Shown here piece after piece: positions 57,433 through 64,000 of a stretch of 64,000 nucleotides of DNA. The DNA is taken from the NCBI GenBank assembly GCA_031398745.1, contig JANNNX010000057.1:1-64000 (forward strand). The letters are read 5' to 3'. Origin of the DNA: JANNNX01 sp031398745 (GTDB lineage: Bacteria; Actinomycetota; Acidimicrobiia; Acidimicrobiales; CADCSY01). The position numbers and the translations under genes were made by a program. The first letter of the stretch is position 1, and each line of letters opens with the position of its first letter. The notes beneath the pieces are model-generated. The model had not been told where the DNA came from. It did no database searches and saw only the letters and a list, made by a program, of their open reading frames with translations.

Positions 57433-59493
57433 TCACCGCAGCTGGATGAGGGCGTCCAGCGCGACCAGGCCCCGGCTGGTGATCCGCACCGGGTTGAGGT
57501 CCAGCTCAGCGATCTCGGGGTGCGAGGCGATGACCTCGCCGACCGACACCAGGAGCCGAGCCAGCGCAGCCCGATCGGCGGCCGGCTGGCCCCGGTAACC
57601 GTCGAGGATCCGGGGCACGGGGAAGCTGGCGACCATGTCGGCGGCCTCGGCCAGGGACAGGGGAGCCAGGCGCAGGACGGCCTCATCGACCGCCTCGACC
57701 AGCACGCCGCCCACGCCCAGGAGCACCACCGGGCCGAAGACCGGATCGTGCACGGCGCCCACGATCAGCTCAGCCCCCGCTGGGGCCATGGCCTCGACCA
57801 GGTACCTGCTGGGGTGCCCAGGTCGGATGGCGTCGATCGCATCGAGGGCGGCCTCGAGGTCGGCCTGGGTGCGCACCCCCACGTGTACCCCACCCACGTC
57901 GGACTTGTGCAGCACGGTGGCGTCGAGAACCTTGACCACCACCGGGGCACCCAGCTCGGCCAGGGCCTCGGCCGCTGCCGCCCGGGTGTCGCACGGCCGC
58001 CGGGCCGGCATCCGGACCCCGAGAGCCTCGAAGACTGCCTTGGCCTGGTCCTCGTCGAGCGCCTCGGGCCCGAGGGGTGTGCTGGTCGGCACTCGAGGGC
58101 CGCGTGGACTCGGCCCATCGTCGCCCCCGACGTTCGCGGCGTGTGGTCCAAGACGGTGGCGAGCCCGGGCGTCGGCCACGCGGGCTCGGATCCCGGCCGC
58201 CCCCCGCTCGGGGCTGAGATACACCGGCACCCCGGCCGCTTCCAGAGCCGGTCGCAGCAGGTCCAAGTCGGCTCGGGCGCCTTCGGTGACGTAGACCGCG
58301 GGGACCGGTGACCGGCCGAAGGCGGCCACCGGGTCGAACGACGATTCGATGAGGGCGTACCCGATGAGCCCATCGACGACCGGGTCGGCAGTCACGGCGG
58401 CCACGACATCGGCGAAGGTCTCCTCCGGCCGGCCGGTGTCGACCGGGTTGCGCTGGTAGGTGATCGGCGGCAGCAGGGTTCCGAGGCGCTCCACGGTGGC
58501 GTCGGCCAGCTCGGGGACGGCGACCCCGGCGCTACGTAGGGCGTCGGCGATGATCAGGCCGGGGCCGGCCTGACCGGTGACCACGGCGATGCCCGGGTCG
58601 GCGGCCGGGGCCATGCGTCCCTGGGAGAGGGCGTGCACCGCGTCGACCAGCTCGGTCGGGGTGTCGACGACGACCGCCCCCGCCTGGGTCAGGGCCGAGC
58701 GGGAGAGGGCGAAGTCGCCGGTGAGGGCGCCGGTGTGCGATTGGGCGAACGCTCCGACGTCGGCCCGGCCGATCTTCAGGGCCACGACCGGCACCCGGTC
58801 GGCGGCACGCTCGACGGCCTCGACCACCGCCCGACCGTCGGTCAGGCCCTCGACGTGGAGGCCGATGGCCTTGGTCTCGGGATCGCCGGCCAGGTGGTCG
58901 AGCACATCGACGAAGCCCACGTCGATGGCGTTACCGAGACCCACTGCCAGCCGGATGCCGACGCCCTCGTCCCGGCACAGGAAGGCGAGGGCGATGTTCA
59001 CTCCACCCGATTGGGCCACGATCGACACCCGGCCGGCTGGCAGCTCGGCCACGGCCGGCATGAAACAGGCCCGGACCTCGTCGATCGGATTGATGAAGCC
59101 CGAGGTGTTGGGGCCCAGCAGGCGGATACCGCTCTCGGCCACGATGGCCTGGATCTCGGCCTGGATGGCCTCGCCCTCGACCCCGCTCTCGGCGAAGCCC
59201 CCGGCGTGGACCACCGCCGCACCGACACCGGCAGCGACCGCATCCCGCAACACTCCGGGAACCGCTGACGGCGGGACGACCAGCAGCGCCAGGTCGACCT
59301 GCTCGGGCACGTCCTGGAGTCGGGCATACGCCGGCCGGCCGAGGATGGAGGCCTCCCGGGGATTGATCGGGTGCAGGCCCCCCGGGAACGCCAGCAGGGC
59401 GGTCAGTAGGGCGTGGCCGGCTTTGGTCGGCGAGGCCGAGGCCCCCACCACGGCGATGGCGCGCGGCGAGAACAGGGCAGACAGGTCCGTCAT
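57433..59493 (-). CDS. Acyl-CoA synthetase (NDP-forming), fused alpha and beta domains
   Basis: This 686-aa ligase is of the acetate-CoA ligase (ADP-forming)/succinyl-CoA synthetase superfamily, which links acid, CoA and NDP through a phosphohistidine. It has an N-terminal CoA-binding domain (FSPRAIAVVGASASPTKAG; LLGPNTSGFINP), two ligase domains with the phospho-His in AQSHTGALTGD (about 257) and a C-terminal ATP-grasp domain (GAPVVVKVLDATVLHKSDVG; EIAELDLNPVRI). ATG 59493 follows TACCAT at leaderless spacing. The acid substrate is unknown; the downstream enolase-superfamily gene suggests acid catabolism. Confidence 0.9.
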   Translation of the reverse strand: MTDLSALFSPRAIAVVGASASPTKAGHALLTALLAFPGGLHPINPREASILGRPAYARLQDVPEQVDLALLVVPPSAVPGVLRDAVAAGVGAAVVHAGGFAESGVEGEAIQAEIQAIVAESGIRLLGPNTSGFINPIDEVRACFMPAVAELPAGRVSIVAQSGGVNIALAFLCRDEGVGIRLAVGLGNAIDVGFVDVLDHLAGDPETKAIGLHVEGLTDGRAVVEAVERAADRVPVVALKIGRADVGAFAQSHTGALTGDFALSRSALTQAGAVVVDTPTELVDAVHALSQGRMAPAADPGIAVVTGQAGPGLIIADALRSAGVAVPELADATVERLGTLLPPITYQRNPVDTGRPEETFADVVAAVTADPVVDGLIGYALIESSFDPVAAFGRSPVPAVYVTEGARADLDLLRPALEAAGVPVYLSPERGAAGIRARVADARARHRLGPHAANVGGDDGPSPRGPRVPTSTPLGPEALDEDQAKAVFEALGVRMPARRPCDTRAAAAEALAELGAPVVVKVLDATVLHKSDVGGVHVGVRTQADLEAALDAIDAIRPGHPSRYLVEAMAPAGAELIVGAVHDPVFGPVVLLGVGGVLVEAVDEAVLRLAPLSLAEAADMVASFPVPRILDGYRGQPAADRAALARLLVSVGEVIASHPEIAELDLNPVRITSRGLVALDALIQLR

Positions 59494-59500
59494 CCGCCGG

Positions 59501-59506
59501 ATGGTA
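59501..59506 (-). promoter_or_regulatory. -10 box, leaderless start of acyl-CoA synthetase gene
   Basis: TACCAT on the minus strand, 7 nt before ATG 59493. Confidence 0.45.
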
Positions 59507-59517
59507 CGAGATGTCGC

Positions 59518-60600
59518 TCAGCGTCCCGGCCAGCCGTGGGCGTGGACGAAGCGATGGTGGTATCCGCACAGGAGCATCAAGTTGGCAAGATCGGTCGGCC
59601 CACCGTCCTCCCAGTGCACGATGTGGTGCACGTCGAGGAAGTGGCGCGACTCGCAGGCCGGATACTGGCACCGGCCGCCATCCCGCTCGGCCACCAGGCG
59701 CCGGAGACGTGGTGTGACCAACCGATGCCTCCGGCCGACGTCGGCCGGGCTGCCGTCGGCCCGGTGATCCATGACCCGGAGATCGGCGTCGCAGGTGAGT
59801 AGCTGGGCGACGTGGCTGGCCAACCGCGTCCCGTCGGCGAGCTCGGTCCCGCCGGCCCGCCGGTGCACCACGAGTTCGGTGCGGGGGCGGACCAGTACCC
59901 CGGCGAACCCCGACGCGCCCGCGGGCGCGTCGGGTGCTCGGCTCACCGCCCGCTCGACGAGACGCACGAAGGCATCCGCCCGACGGTGGCGCAGCGAGGA
60001 GCCGTCGGGGACGAGCTCCGTCCTCAGCGCGTCCGCGGGCGCGTCGCGAACCTCGGCATCGACGACGAGCTCGACCAAGGCCGCCTGGTCGGGCGGAAGC
60101 TGCACGCTGATCGTGCGGTTGCCGGTGGGCTCCGTACGGATGGAGAGGCCACGATCCTCCTGCTGGCGGACGGCTGCCCCTTCGGGATCCTCGCGGACCT
60201 GCCACCGGGCCAGGGCGGTGGCCAGGAGGCCGGCAGGAGTCCGCTCGGCGATCGCCAGCAGCGCGCCCTCGCTGGCTTCAGTGGCCACCCGGGTCAGCTG
60301 GCGAACCTTGGCATAGGAGAGCTCGCCGCGGTCGAAGCGCTCCCGCGTGAGAGGGAGCGAGCGCAAGGCCCGGGCCGTCCGCACCTGTTCGCGTGCGGTT
60401 GCCAGCTCGATGTCACACAGAGATGCCAACCAGTGGGCACACGACGGCGCCCCCGTCATTCGCCATCCGGCCATCTCGTCGAAGGCTCCCACGAGGGCCA
60501 GCAACCGGGCCCGAGAGACTGCCATCGACGACGCGATGGCGCAGATCTCCGCCTCCACCTCGACAACTGTCAACGCTGGCGACGGGCTCGTCACGGTCAT
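59518..60600 (-). CDS. DUF222 / HNH endonuclease family protein (13E12-like)
   Basis: This 360-aa protein has the actinobacterial DUF222 domain (about 20-290; AREQVRTARALRSLPLTRERF, GELSYAKVRQLTRVA) and a C-terminal HNH nuclease module: RRLVAERDGGRCQYPACESR, VHHIVHWEDGGPTDLANLMLLC and GYHHRFVH. These multi-copy genes resemble the REP13E12 proteins of mycobacteria and are thought to behave as mobile or selfish elements; activity is unproven. ATG 60600 has AGAGGT upstream and a leader with a strong hairpin (60640-60661). Two copies of a GC-rich palindrome-derived repeat lie within the gene. Confidence 0.87.
   Translation of the reverse strand: MTVTSPSPALTVVEVEAEICAIASSMAVSRARLLALVGAFDEMAGWRMTGAPSCAHWLASLCDIELATAREQVRTARALRSLPLTRERFDRGELSYAKVRQLTRVATEASEGALLAIAERTPAGLLATALARWQVREDPEGAAVRQQEDRGLSIRTEPTGNRTISVQLPPDQAALVELVVDAEVRDAPADALRTELVPDGSSLRHRRADAFVRLVERAVSRAPDAPAGASGFAGVLVRPRTELVVHRRAGGTELADGTRLASHVAQLLTCDADLRVMDHRADGSPADVGRRHRLVTPRLRRLVAERDGGRCQYPACESRHFLDVHHIVHWEDGGPTDLANLMLLCGYHHRFVHAHGWPGR
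59911..59932. repeat. 22-bp perfect palindrome within HNH gene; 12-mer repeated three times
   Basis: Positions 59911-59932 are a perfect 22-bp palindrome with arms CGACGCGCCC. Its 12-mer CGCGGGCGCGTC recurs at 60034-60045 (in the gene) and 60715-60726 (upstream). Confidence 0.6.
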
Positions 60601-60639
60601 CGTGCACCTCTTCCACCTCAGGAACCGGCGTGAGGGGAG

Positions 60640-60661
60640 GTGACGAACGGCTGTTCGTCAC
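60640..60661 (-). promoter_or_regulatory. 5' leader hairpin of HNH gene
   Basis: GTGACGAAC and GTTCGTCAC form a perfect 9-bp stem with a 4-nt loop. On the minus strand TAGGGT (60665-60660), a likely -10, overlaps its upstream edge, so the stem would sit at the very 5' end of the transcript or over its start, about 40 nt before ATG 60600. Confidence 0.55.
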
Positions 60662-60746
60662 CCTAGCGAGGGGTTGTGACACTCTCGTCCGGCGCCGAAC
60701 ACGAGAGGCGCGCCCGCGGGCGCGTCCGAGCGGCCGGCGGCGCGAC

Positions 60747-61652
60747 TCAGCTCGGCGGTGACGGGCGGGCGGTGATCCCGGGCGGGAGCGGGCGGGCGTC
60801 GTACGACACTGCCCCCTCGGCGGTCACGCCGACCTCGAGGCGGCCGACGCCCGAGATCTCGAGGGACACCCGGTCGCCGTCGACGATCGGGCCGACCCCG
60901 GCCGGGGTGCCGGTGGCGATGACGTCGCCGGGCTCCAGCACCATGACCGAGGAGGTGTAGGCGATGAGCTGAGCGACGTCGAAGATGAGGAGCGAGGTAC
61001 TCGACGACTGCCGGAGCTCGTCGTTCACCCACAGCGACAGCGCGAGATCGTGAGGGTCGGGGATCTCGTCAGCGGTAACGAGCCAGGGCCCGAGCGGAGT
61101 GAACGTGTCGAACGACTTGCGGGTGCTGCGGTCCTCGCCCCCGCGCACGGTGATGTCCAGGCAACACGTGTAGCCGAACACATGGGCCAGCGCATCCTCC
61201 GCCGACACGTGACTGGCCCGGCGGCCGATGACCACCCCCAGTTCACCCTCGTGGTCGGTGCGCCGATCGGTGTAGGGGAGGCGGATGTCGGCGCCCGGCC
61301 CGATCACCGACGACGGGGCCTTCAGGAACATCCCCCAGTCGGCGATGGTCGTGTCGAGCGCCATCTCGTCGATGTGCGAGCGGTAGTTGACCGGTGCCCC
61401 CACCACTTTCGACGGGCGAGGCAGAGGCGCCTCCAACCCCACGTCGGCCAACCCAAAGGTTGGCAGGTCGCCCAGGCGCGCTTCGCCCAGCAGCTCGTCG
61501 AGCACCACCCCGGAGTCGATCAGCGCCGACAGCAGACCCGACGGGCCGCCGTCCGAGCGCAGGTGTCCAGCCAACAGCGCCGTGATCTCGACGATGCGGT
61601 CGTCGCCGACCACCACCCCCACCCGACCCCCGTCGAAGCGCGCCAGCCTCAC
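60747..61652 (-). CDS. Fumarylacetoacetate hydrolase family protein (fumarylpyruvate/maleylpyruvate hydrolase)
   Basis: This 301-aa hydrolase is of the FAH family. It has an N-terminal cap region (about 1-85) and the catalytic domain starting KVVGAPVNYRSHIDE. Metal ligands are in the HEGELGVVIGRRA stretch (Glu-x-Glu) and CLDITVRG (Asp), with GDVIATGTPAGVG near the end. It stands 38 nt after a gentisate dioxygenase gene, so the expected reaction is cleavage of fumarylpyruvate (or maleylpyruvate) to pyruvate and a C4 acid. GTG 61652 is supported by GGAGAC upstream and the family N-terminus VRLARF. Confidence 0.87.
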   Translation of the reverse strand: MRLARFDGGRVGVVVGDDRIVEITALLAGHLRSDGGPSGLLSALIDSGVVLDELLGEARLGDLPTFGLADVGLEAPLPRPSKVVGAPVNYRSHIDEMALDTTIADWGMFLKAPSSVIGPGADIRLPYTDRRTDHEGELGVVIGRRASHVSAEDALAHVFGYTCCLDITVRGGEDRSTRKSFDTFTPLGPWLVTADEIPDPHDLALSLWVNDELRQSSSTSLLIFDVAQLIAYTSSVMVLEPGDVIATGTPAGVGPIVDGDRVSLEISGVGRLEVGVTAEGAVSYDARPLPPGITARPSPPS

Positions 61653-61690
61653 GTCGTCGTCTCCTCGTCGTCGAGCGGTGGCAAATGGGC

Positions 61691-62752
61691 TCAGCCCTGG
61701 GAAGCGACGAACTCCTCGCGCCAATACCCGAGGGCCCGCTGCACCGGCTCGTCGGTGTACGAGAACAGGATCGCCGGCTCGCTCCCCGAGGTGTTCTCGT
61801 GCTCGACGGTGGCCCAGTTGGGCACGCAGAAGATGTCCCGCTCGCCCCACACCAGCTCCTGGCCCCCGACGATCGAACGGCCCTCGCCCTGGACCACGTG
61901 GTAGATCGCACTCGAGGTCCGGCGCACGGCGTCGGTGTGGAACCGGGGCGCCAACTGCTGGATGCGACAGGAGATGGTGGGCATGACCGGGCCGCCGTTG
62001 AGCGGGTTGGTGAACTCGAGGATGACGCCGTCGGTGGCCGAACCGGTGGTCTCCGACGAGATGTCTCGCAGGGCCTTCTCGGTGTCGGCCCACGGGTAGC
62101 AGGCGAGCGGCGACTTGGCGGTGGCGTCGGTGACGTCCCAACGGGGGTTGAGCCGGCCGTGGGCATAGAGGCGCTCGGAGTGGTTGGCCGGCACCGTCGT
62201 CTCCTGCTGGCGCTCGTGGTAGAGCTGGAAGAACGACGACTCCATGAGGTTGACCAGCGGGAAGTCGAGCCCGTCGAGCCAGCACATCCAGTCGTCGGCC
62301 TCGTTGACGTGGTCGTGCCAGGCCCACCCGGGGGTGAGCAACAGGTCTCGGGGTCGCATGCTGACCGGCTCGCCGTTGACCGTGGTGTAGGCGCCGGTCC
62401 CCTCGACGATGAAGCGGAAGGCGTTCGACTGATGCCGGTGAGCAGGGGCCGTCTCGTGGCCCAGGATCAGTTGGATGCCGGCGAAGAGGGTGTTGACCGT
62501 GGCCGACCGGTCCTTGAGGGCGGGGTTCACCAGCATGAGCACCCGCCGCTCCGCCTCCTGGGCCGAGAGGATCGGGGCCACCTCGAGGAGCTTGTTGCGG
62601 ATGGCGTCGTAGTGCCAGAGGTGGGGCACGGCCTGCACCGCCGGCTCCCGGGAGAACAGGTTGCGTAGCTCGAGCCAGAGCGGGAACGACTCGGTCCCGT
62701 CCAGGCTGTCGTAGAACGACTGCAGAGCGGCGGACTTGTCGGTGACGGTCAT
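61691..62752 (-). CDS. Gentisate 1,2-dioxygenase
   Basis: This bicupin Fe(II) ring-cleavage enzyme of 353 aa converts gentisate to maleylpyruvate. The N-terminal cupin has the His cluster APAHRHQSNAFRFIVEG and a later LTPGWAWHDHVNE. The C-terminal cupin (SSAIYHVVQGEGRSIVGGQ) has lost several ligands, as is usual. Other family phrases are PLWHYD-like PHLWHYDAIR, RVLMLVNPAL and LDGLDFPLVN. Its ATG overlaps the OsmC stop (ATGA). No maleylpyruvate isomerase gene is seen. Confidence 0.9.
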   Translation of the reverse strand: MTVTDKSAALQSFYDSLDGTESFPLWLELRNLFSREPAVQAVPHLWHYDAIRNKLLEVAPILSAQEAERRVLMLVNPALKDRSATVNTLFAGIQLILGHETAPAHRHQSNAFRFIVEGTGAYTTVNGEPVSMRPRDLLLTPGWAWHDHVNEADDWMCWLDGLDFPLVNLMESSFFQLYHERQQETTVPANHSERLYAHGRLNPRWDVTDATAKSPLACYPWADTEKALRDISSETTGSATDGVILEFTNPLNGGPVMPTISCRIQQLAPRFHTDAVRRTSSAIYHVVQGEGRSIVGGQELVWGERDIFCVPNWATVEHENTSGSEPAILFSYTDEPVQRALGYWREEFVASQG

Positions 62753-63252
62753 GGACGCTCCTCCTCGACCACCTCGAGGGTGGTGCTGATCTCGATGCTC
62801 CCCGCCAGCGATCGAGCGACCGGACAGGACCTGGGGTGGTGCTCGTGCGCTCGCTCGATGGCCGCCCGGTCGGCGCCGGGGTCGACCCGCAAGCGGTAGC
62901 GGACCTCGATCCGCCGCAGCACGAGGGTACCCCCGTCGACCTCGAGCTCCCCGAAGGCCTCGGCCTGCAGCCGCCCGTCGAGCACCGGCACCGCTCGGGC
63001 CGTCAGGGCGCCACCGAGCGTCCCCACGAGACACGCCGCGGTGGCCCCCACTAGGAAATCGAGCGTGGTCGCGTGGGGCTCGTACGTCCCCTCCTCCACC
63101 CGGTAGTGGGCCGCGACCTCATCCCGCATACCCATGGCCACCGGCGCCCCGTCGACCGGCACGGTCACCCACTTGGTCCGAGCCACCCCGAGCTCCACCG
63201 AAGCCCGAGCCCGATGCACGACGCCACCCACACCCTCTCCCGCATCACCCAT
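62749..63252 (-). CDS. OsmC family protein
   Basis: This 167-aa protein of the OsmC/Ohr peroxiredoxin-like family has the core VEEGTYEPHATTLDFLVGATAACLVGTL (first Cys) and HHPRSCPVARSL (second Cys), the thiol pair that reduces organic hydroperoxides in characterised members. The start is uncertain: ATG 63252 is used, while GTG codons a few residues later are near a GGAGAGG sequence. It leads the gentisate operon and might protect the Fe(II) dioxygenase or handle a toxic intermediate. Confidence 0.8.
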   Translation of the reverse strand: MGDAGEGVGGVVHRARASVELGVARTKWVTVPVDGAPVAMGMRDEVAAHYRVEEGTYEPHATTLDFLVGATAACLVGTLGGALTARAVPVLDGRLQAEAFGELEVDGGTLVLRRIEVRYRLRVDPGADRAAIERAHEHHPRSCPVARSLAGSIEISTTLEVVEEERP

Positions 63253-63540
63253 CCCCCCATCCTGTCCACTCCCCACCACACGCCCCACGCCCACCATTCC
63301 ACCCCCCGGAACAAACAAGCACCCAGCCCACCCACCCCGCGCGACACCGACCGTCCCGACTGGCAGGGACAAGGCCGCCAGGGGTGACGACGGGTGCGAA
63401 GGGCGCCTTCGGACCCGAAGGGCCGAAAAGCGCCCGAAGCACCCGTCGTCATTCCGGGCCCCACACCCGTCGCCGCAGGGGTCCAAGGGAGGCGAGACCC
63501 GTGACATGCGCCACCCACCAACCATTGGCACACTGTCCGC
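63253..63540. other. Divergent intergenic region with composite palindrome
   Basis: This 288-nt gap separates the leftward OsmC operon from the rightward CoA-binding gene. It contains the composite inverted repeat at 63385-63451. Otherwise it is C-rich on the plus strand (63250-63350) with no convincing gene. The long frame running leftward through it is judged non-coding because it is compositionally odd and not family-like. Confidence 0.6.
63385..63451. repeat. Composite 22-bp-arm inverted repeat with nested hairpin
   Basis: Outer arms TGACGACGGGTGC (63385-63397) and GCACCCGTCGTCA (63439-63451) are perfect complements. After a symmetric 3-nt GAA/GAA bulge, GGGCGC (63401-63406) pairs with GCGCCC (63430-63435). 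Inside the loop CCTTCG (63406-63411) and CGAAGG (63416-63421) form a further 6-bp hairpin with loop GACC. Confidence 0.75.
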
Positions 63541-63969
63541 GTGACGTCGCTGACTGCCGAGCAGCGTGAGATCCAGTCACTCCTCACCACCACCCATACC
63601 TGGGCGGTGATCGGGTGTTCGGCCGATCCGTCCCGGGCCAGCCACCGAGTCGCCCGTCGACTTCAGGGCTGGGGGTTCCGGATCATCCCGGTGAACCCGG
63701 CGATCGAGGAGGTGCTCGGTGAGCGCTCGTACCCCTCGCTCGGCGCGATCCCCCACTCTGAGGGGGTCGAGGTGGTCGACATCTTCCGGCGCAGCACCGA
63801 GGCCGGGGTCCATGTCGACGAGGCGATCGCGGCCGGTGCCCGTGCGGTCTGGATGCAGCTGGGGGTCATCGACGACGACGCCGCCCGACGAGCCCGAGCG
63901 GCCGGACTCACCGTGGTGATGGATCGCTGCCCAGCGATCGAGTACCCGAGGCTGCCCCGCCCGAACTAG
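63541..63969 (+). CDS. CoA-binding domain protein (YccU-like)
   Basis: This 142-aa Rossmann-fold protein of the CoA-binding family has TWAVIGCSADPSRASHRVARRL, GFRIIPVNPAIEEVLGERSYPSL, VEVVDIFRRS and AVWMQLGVIDDDAARRARAAGLTVVMDRC. The final CPAIEYPRL is the usual family ending. No catalytic activity is known for this family. The start is GTG 63541; the sequence before it has no Shine-Dalgarno motif and only a weak -10 (CACACT), so a leaderless start is possible. Confidence 0.87.
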   Translation: MTSLTAEQREIQSLLTTTHTWAVIGCSADPSRASHRVARRLQGWGFRIIPVNPAIEEVLGERSYPSLGAIPHSEGVEVVDIFRRSTEAGVHVDEAIAAGARAVWMQLGVIDDDAARRARAAGLTVVMDRCPAIEYPRLPRPN

Positions 63970-64000
63970 CGCCAGCCGGGGGGCGAGCCCGCCCGCTCAG

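Noticed and set aside
62749..63531. Upstream extension of the OsmC gene through the divergent intergenic region
   Set aside because: The added residues are not OsmC-like and cross the composite palindrome; the family core starts well downstream.

Overview
The window is about 70% G+C, densely coded on both strands, and has no tRNA, rRNA, CRISPR array, insertion sequence or phage gene that I can see. It reads as a chromosomal stretch of a free-living, aerobic, high-GC actinobacterium. An origin in class Acidimicrobiia (Ilumatobacter/Iamia-like) is an inference from the mix of a PdtaS-type histidine kinase, DUF3107 and DUF5317 proteins, a class E sortase, a short-type ValRS and many leaderless genes. 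At least 20 starts lie 6-9 nt after a TANNNT box with no Shine-Dalgarno sequence.

Layout. 1-10.8 kb: a lipid/diacylglycerol kinase, an orphan peptide-type binding lipoprotein, pdtaS, DUF3107, an Fe-S block (mrp divergent from a SufR-like regulator coupled to a cysteine desulfurase), an HxlR regulator divergent from an HtrA-like protease across a perfect palindrome, a quinone-oxidoreductase-like MDR and a histidine phosphatase. 10.8-17.4 kb: a complete System I cytochrome c maturation operon, ccmABCDEFGH plus a TPR protein, on the minus strand. 17.4-26.7 kb: a sortase, DUF5317, a micro-ORF, two tandem membrane HD-type proteins (the second apparently catalytically dead), a hypothetical, a glycosyltransferase, a small membrane protein and an alcohol dehydrogenase. 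25.3-29.3 kb: divergent cysS and valS.

29.3-45.3 kb is catabolic and accessory: MscS channel, two paralogous flavin-dependent oxygenases of acyl-CoA dehydrogenase fold, a DUF1800/DUF1501 secreted pair with a 126-bp-period repeat tail, an intradiol dioxygenase, MarR and cupin, a GH43-like protein, nitroreductase and VOC, MFS, an AroH-like remnant, P450, amidohydrolase and an LLM oxidoreductase. 45.3-50.4 kb: a branched-chain amino acid type ABC transporter (livHMGF and binding lipoprotein). 50.4-56.3 kb: a cluster of AAA ATPase, two periplasmic-binding-like proteins (one fused to VWA), a membrane coiled-coil protein and PspA; this is the strongest candidate for an undescribed envelope-stress system. 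56.3-64 kb: an enolase-superfamily enzyme, an NDP-forming acyl-CoA ligase, a DUF222-HNH protein with a 5' leader hairpin, an OsmC/gentisate dioxygenase/FAH operon and a CoA-binding protein, the last two divergent across a large composite palindrome.

Three genes (6580, 22880, 45783) have family-conserved N-termini upstream of any ATG, GTG or TTG. They probably use near-cognate start codons, and automatic annotation would truncate them.
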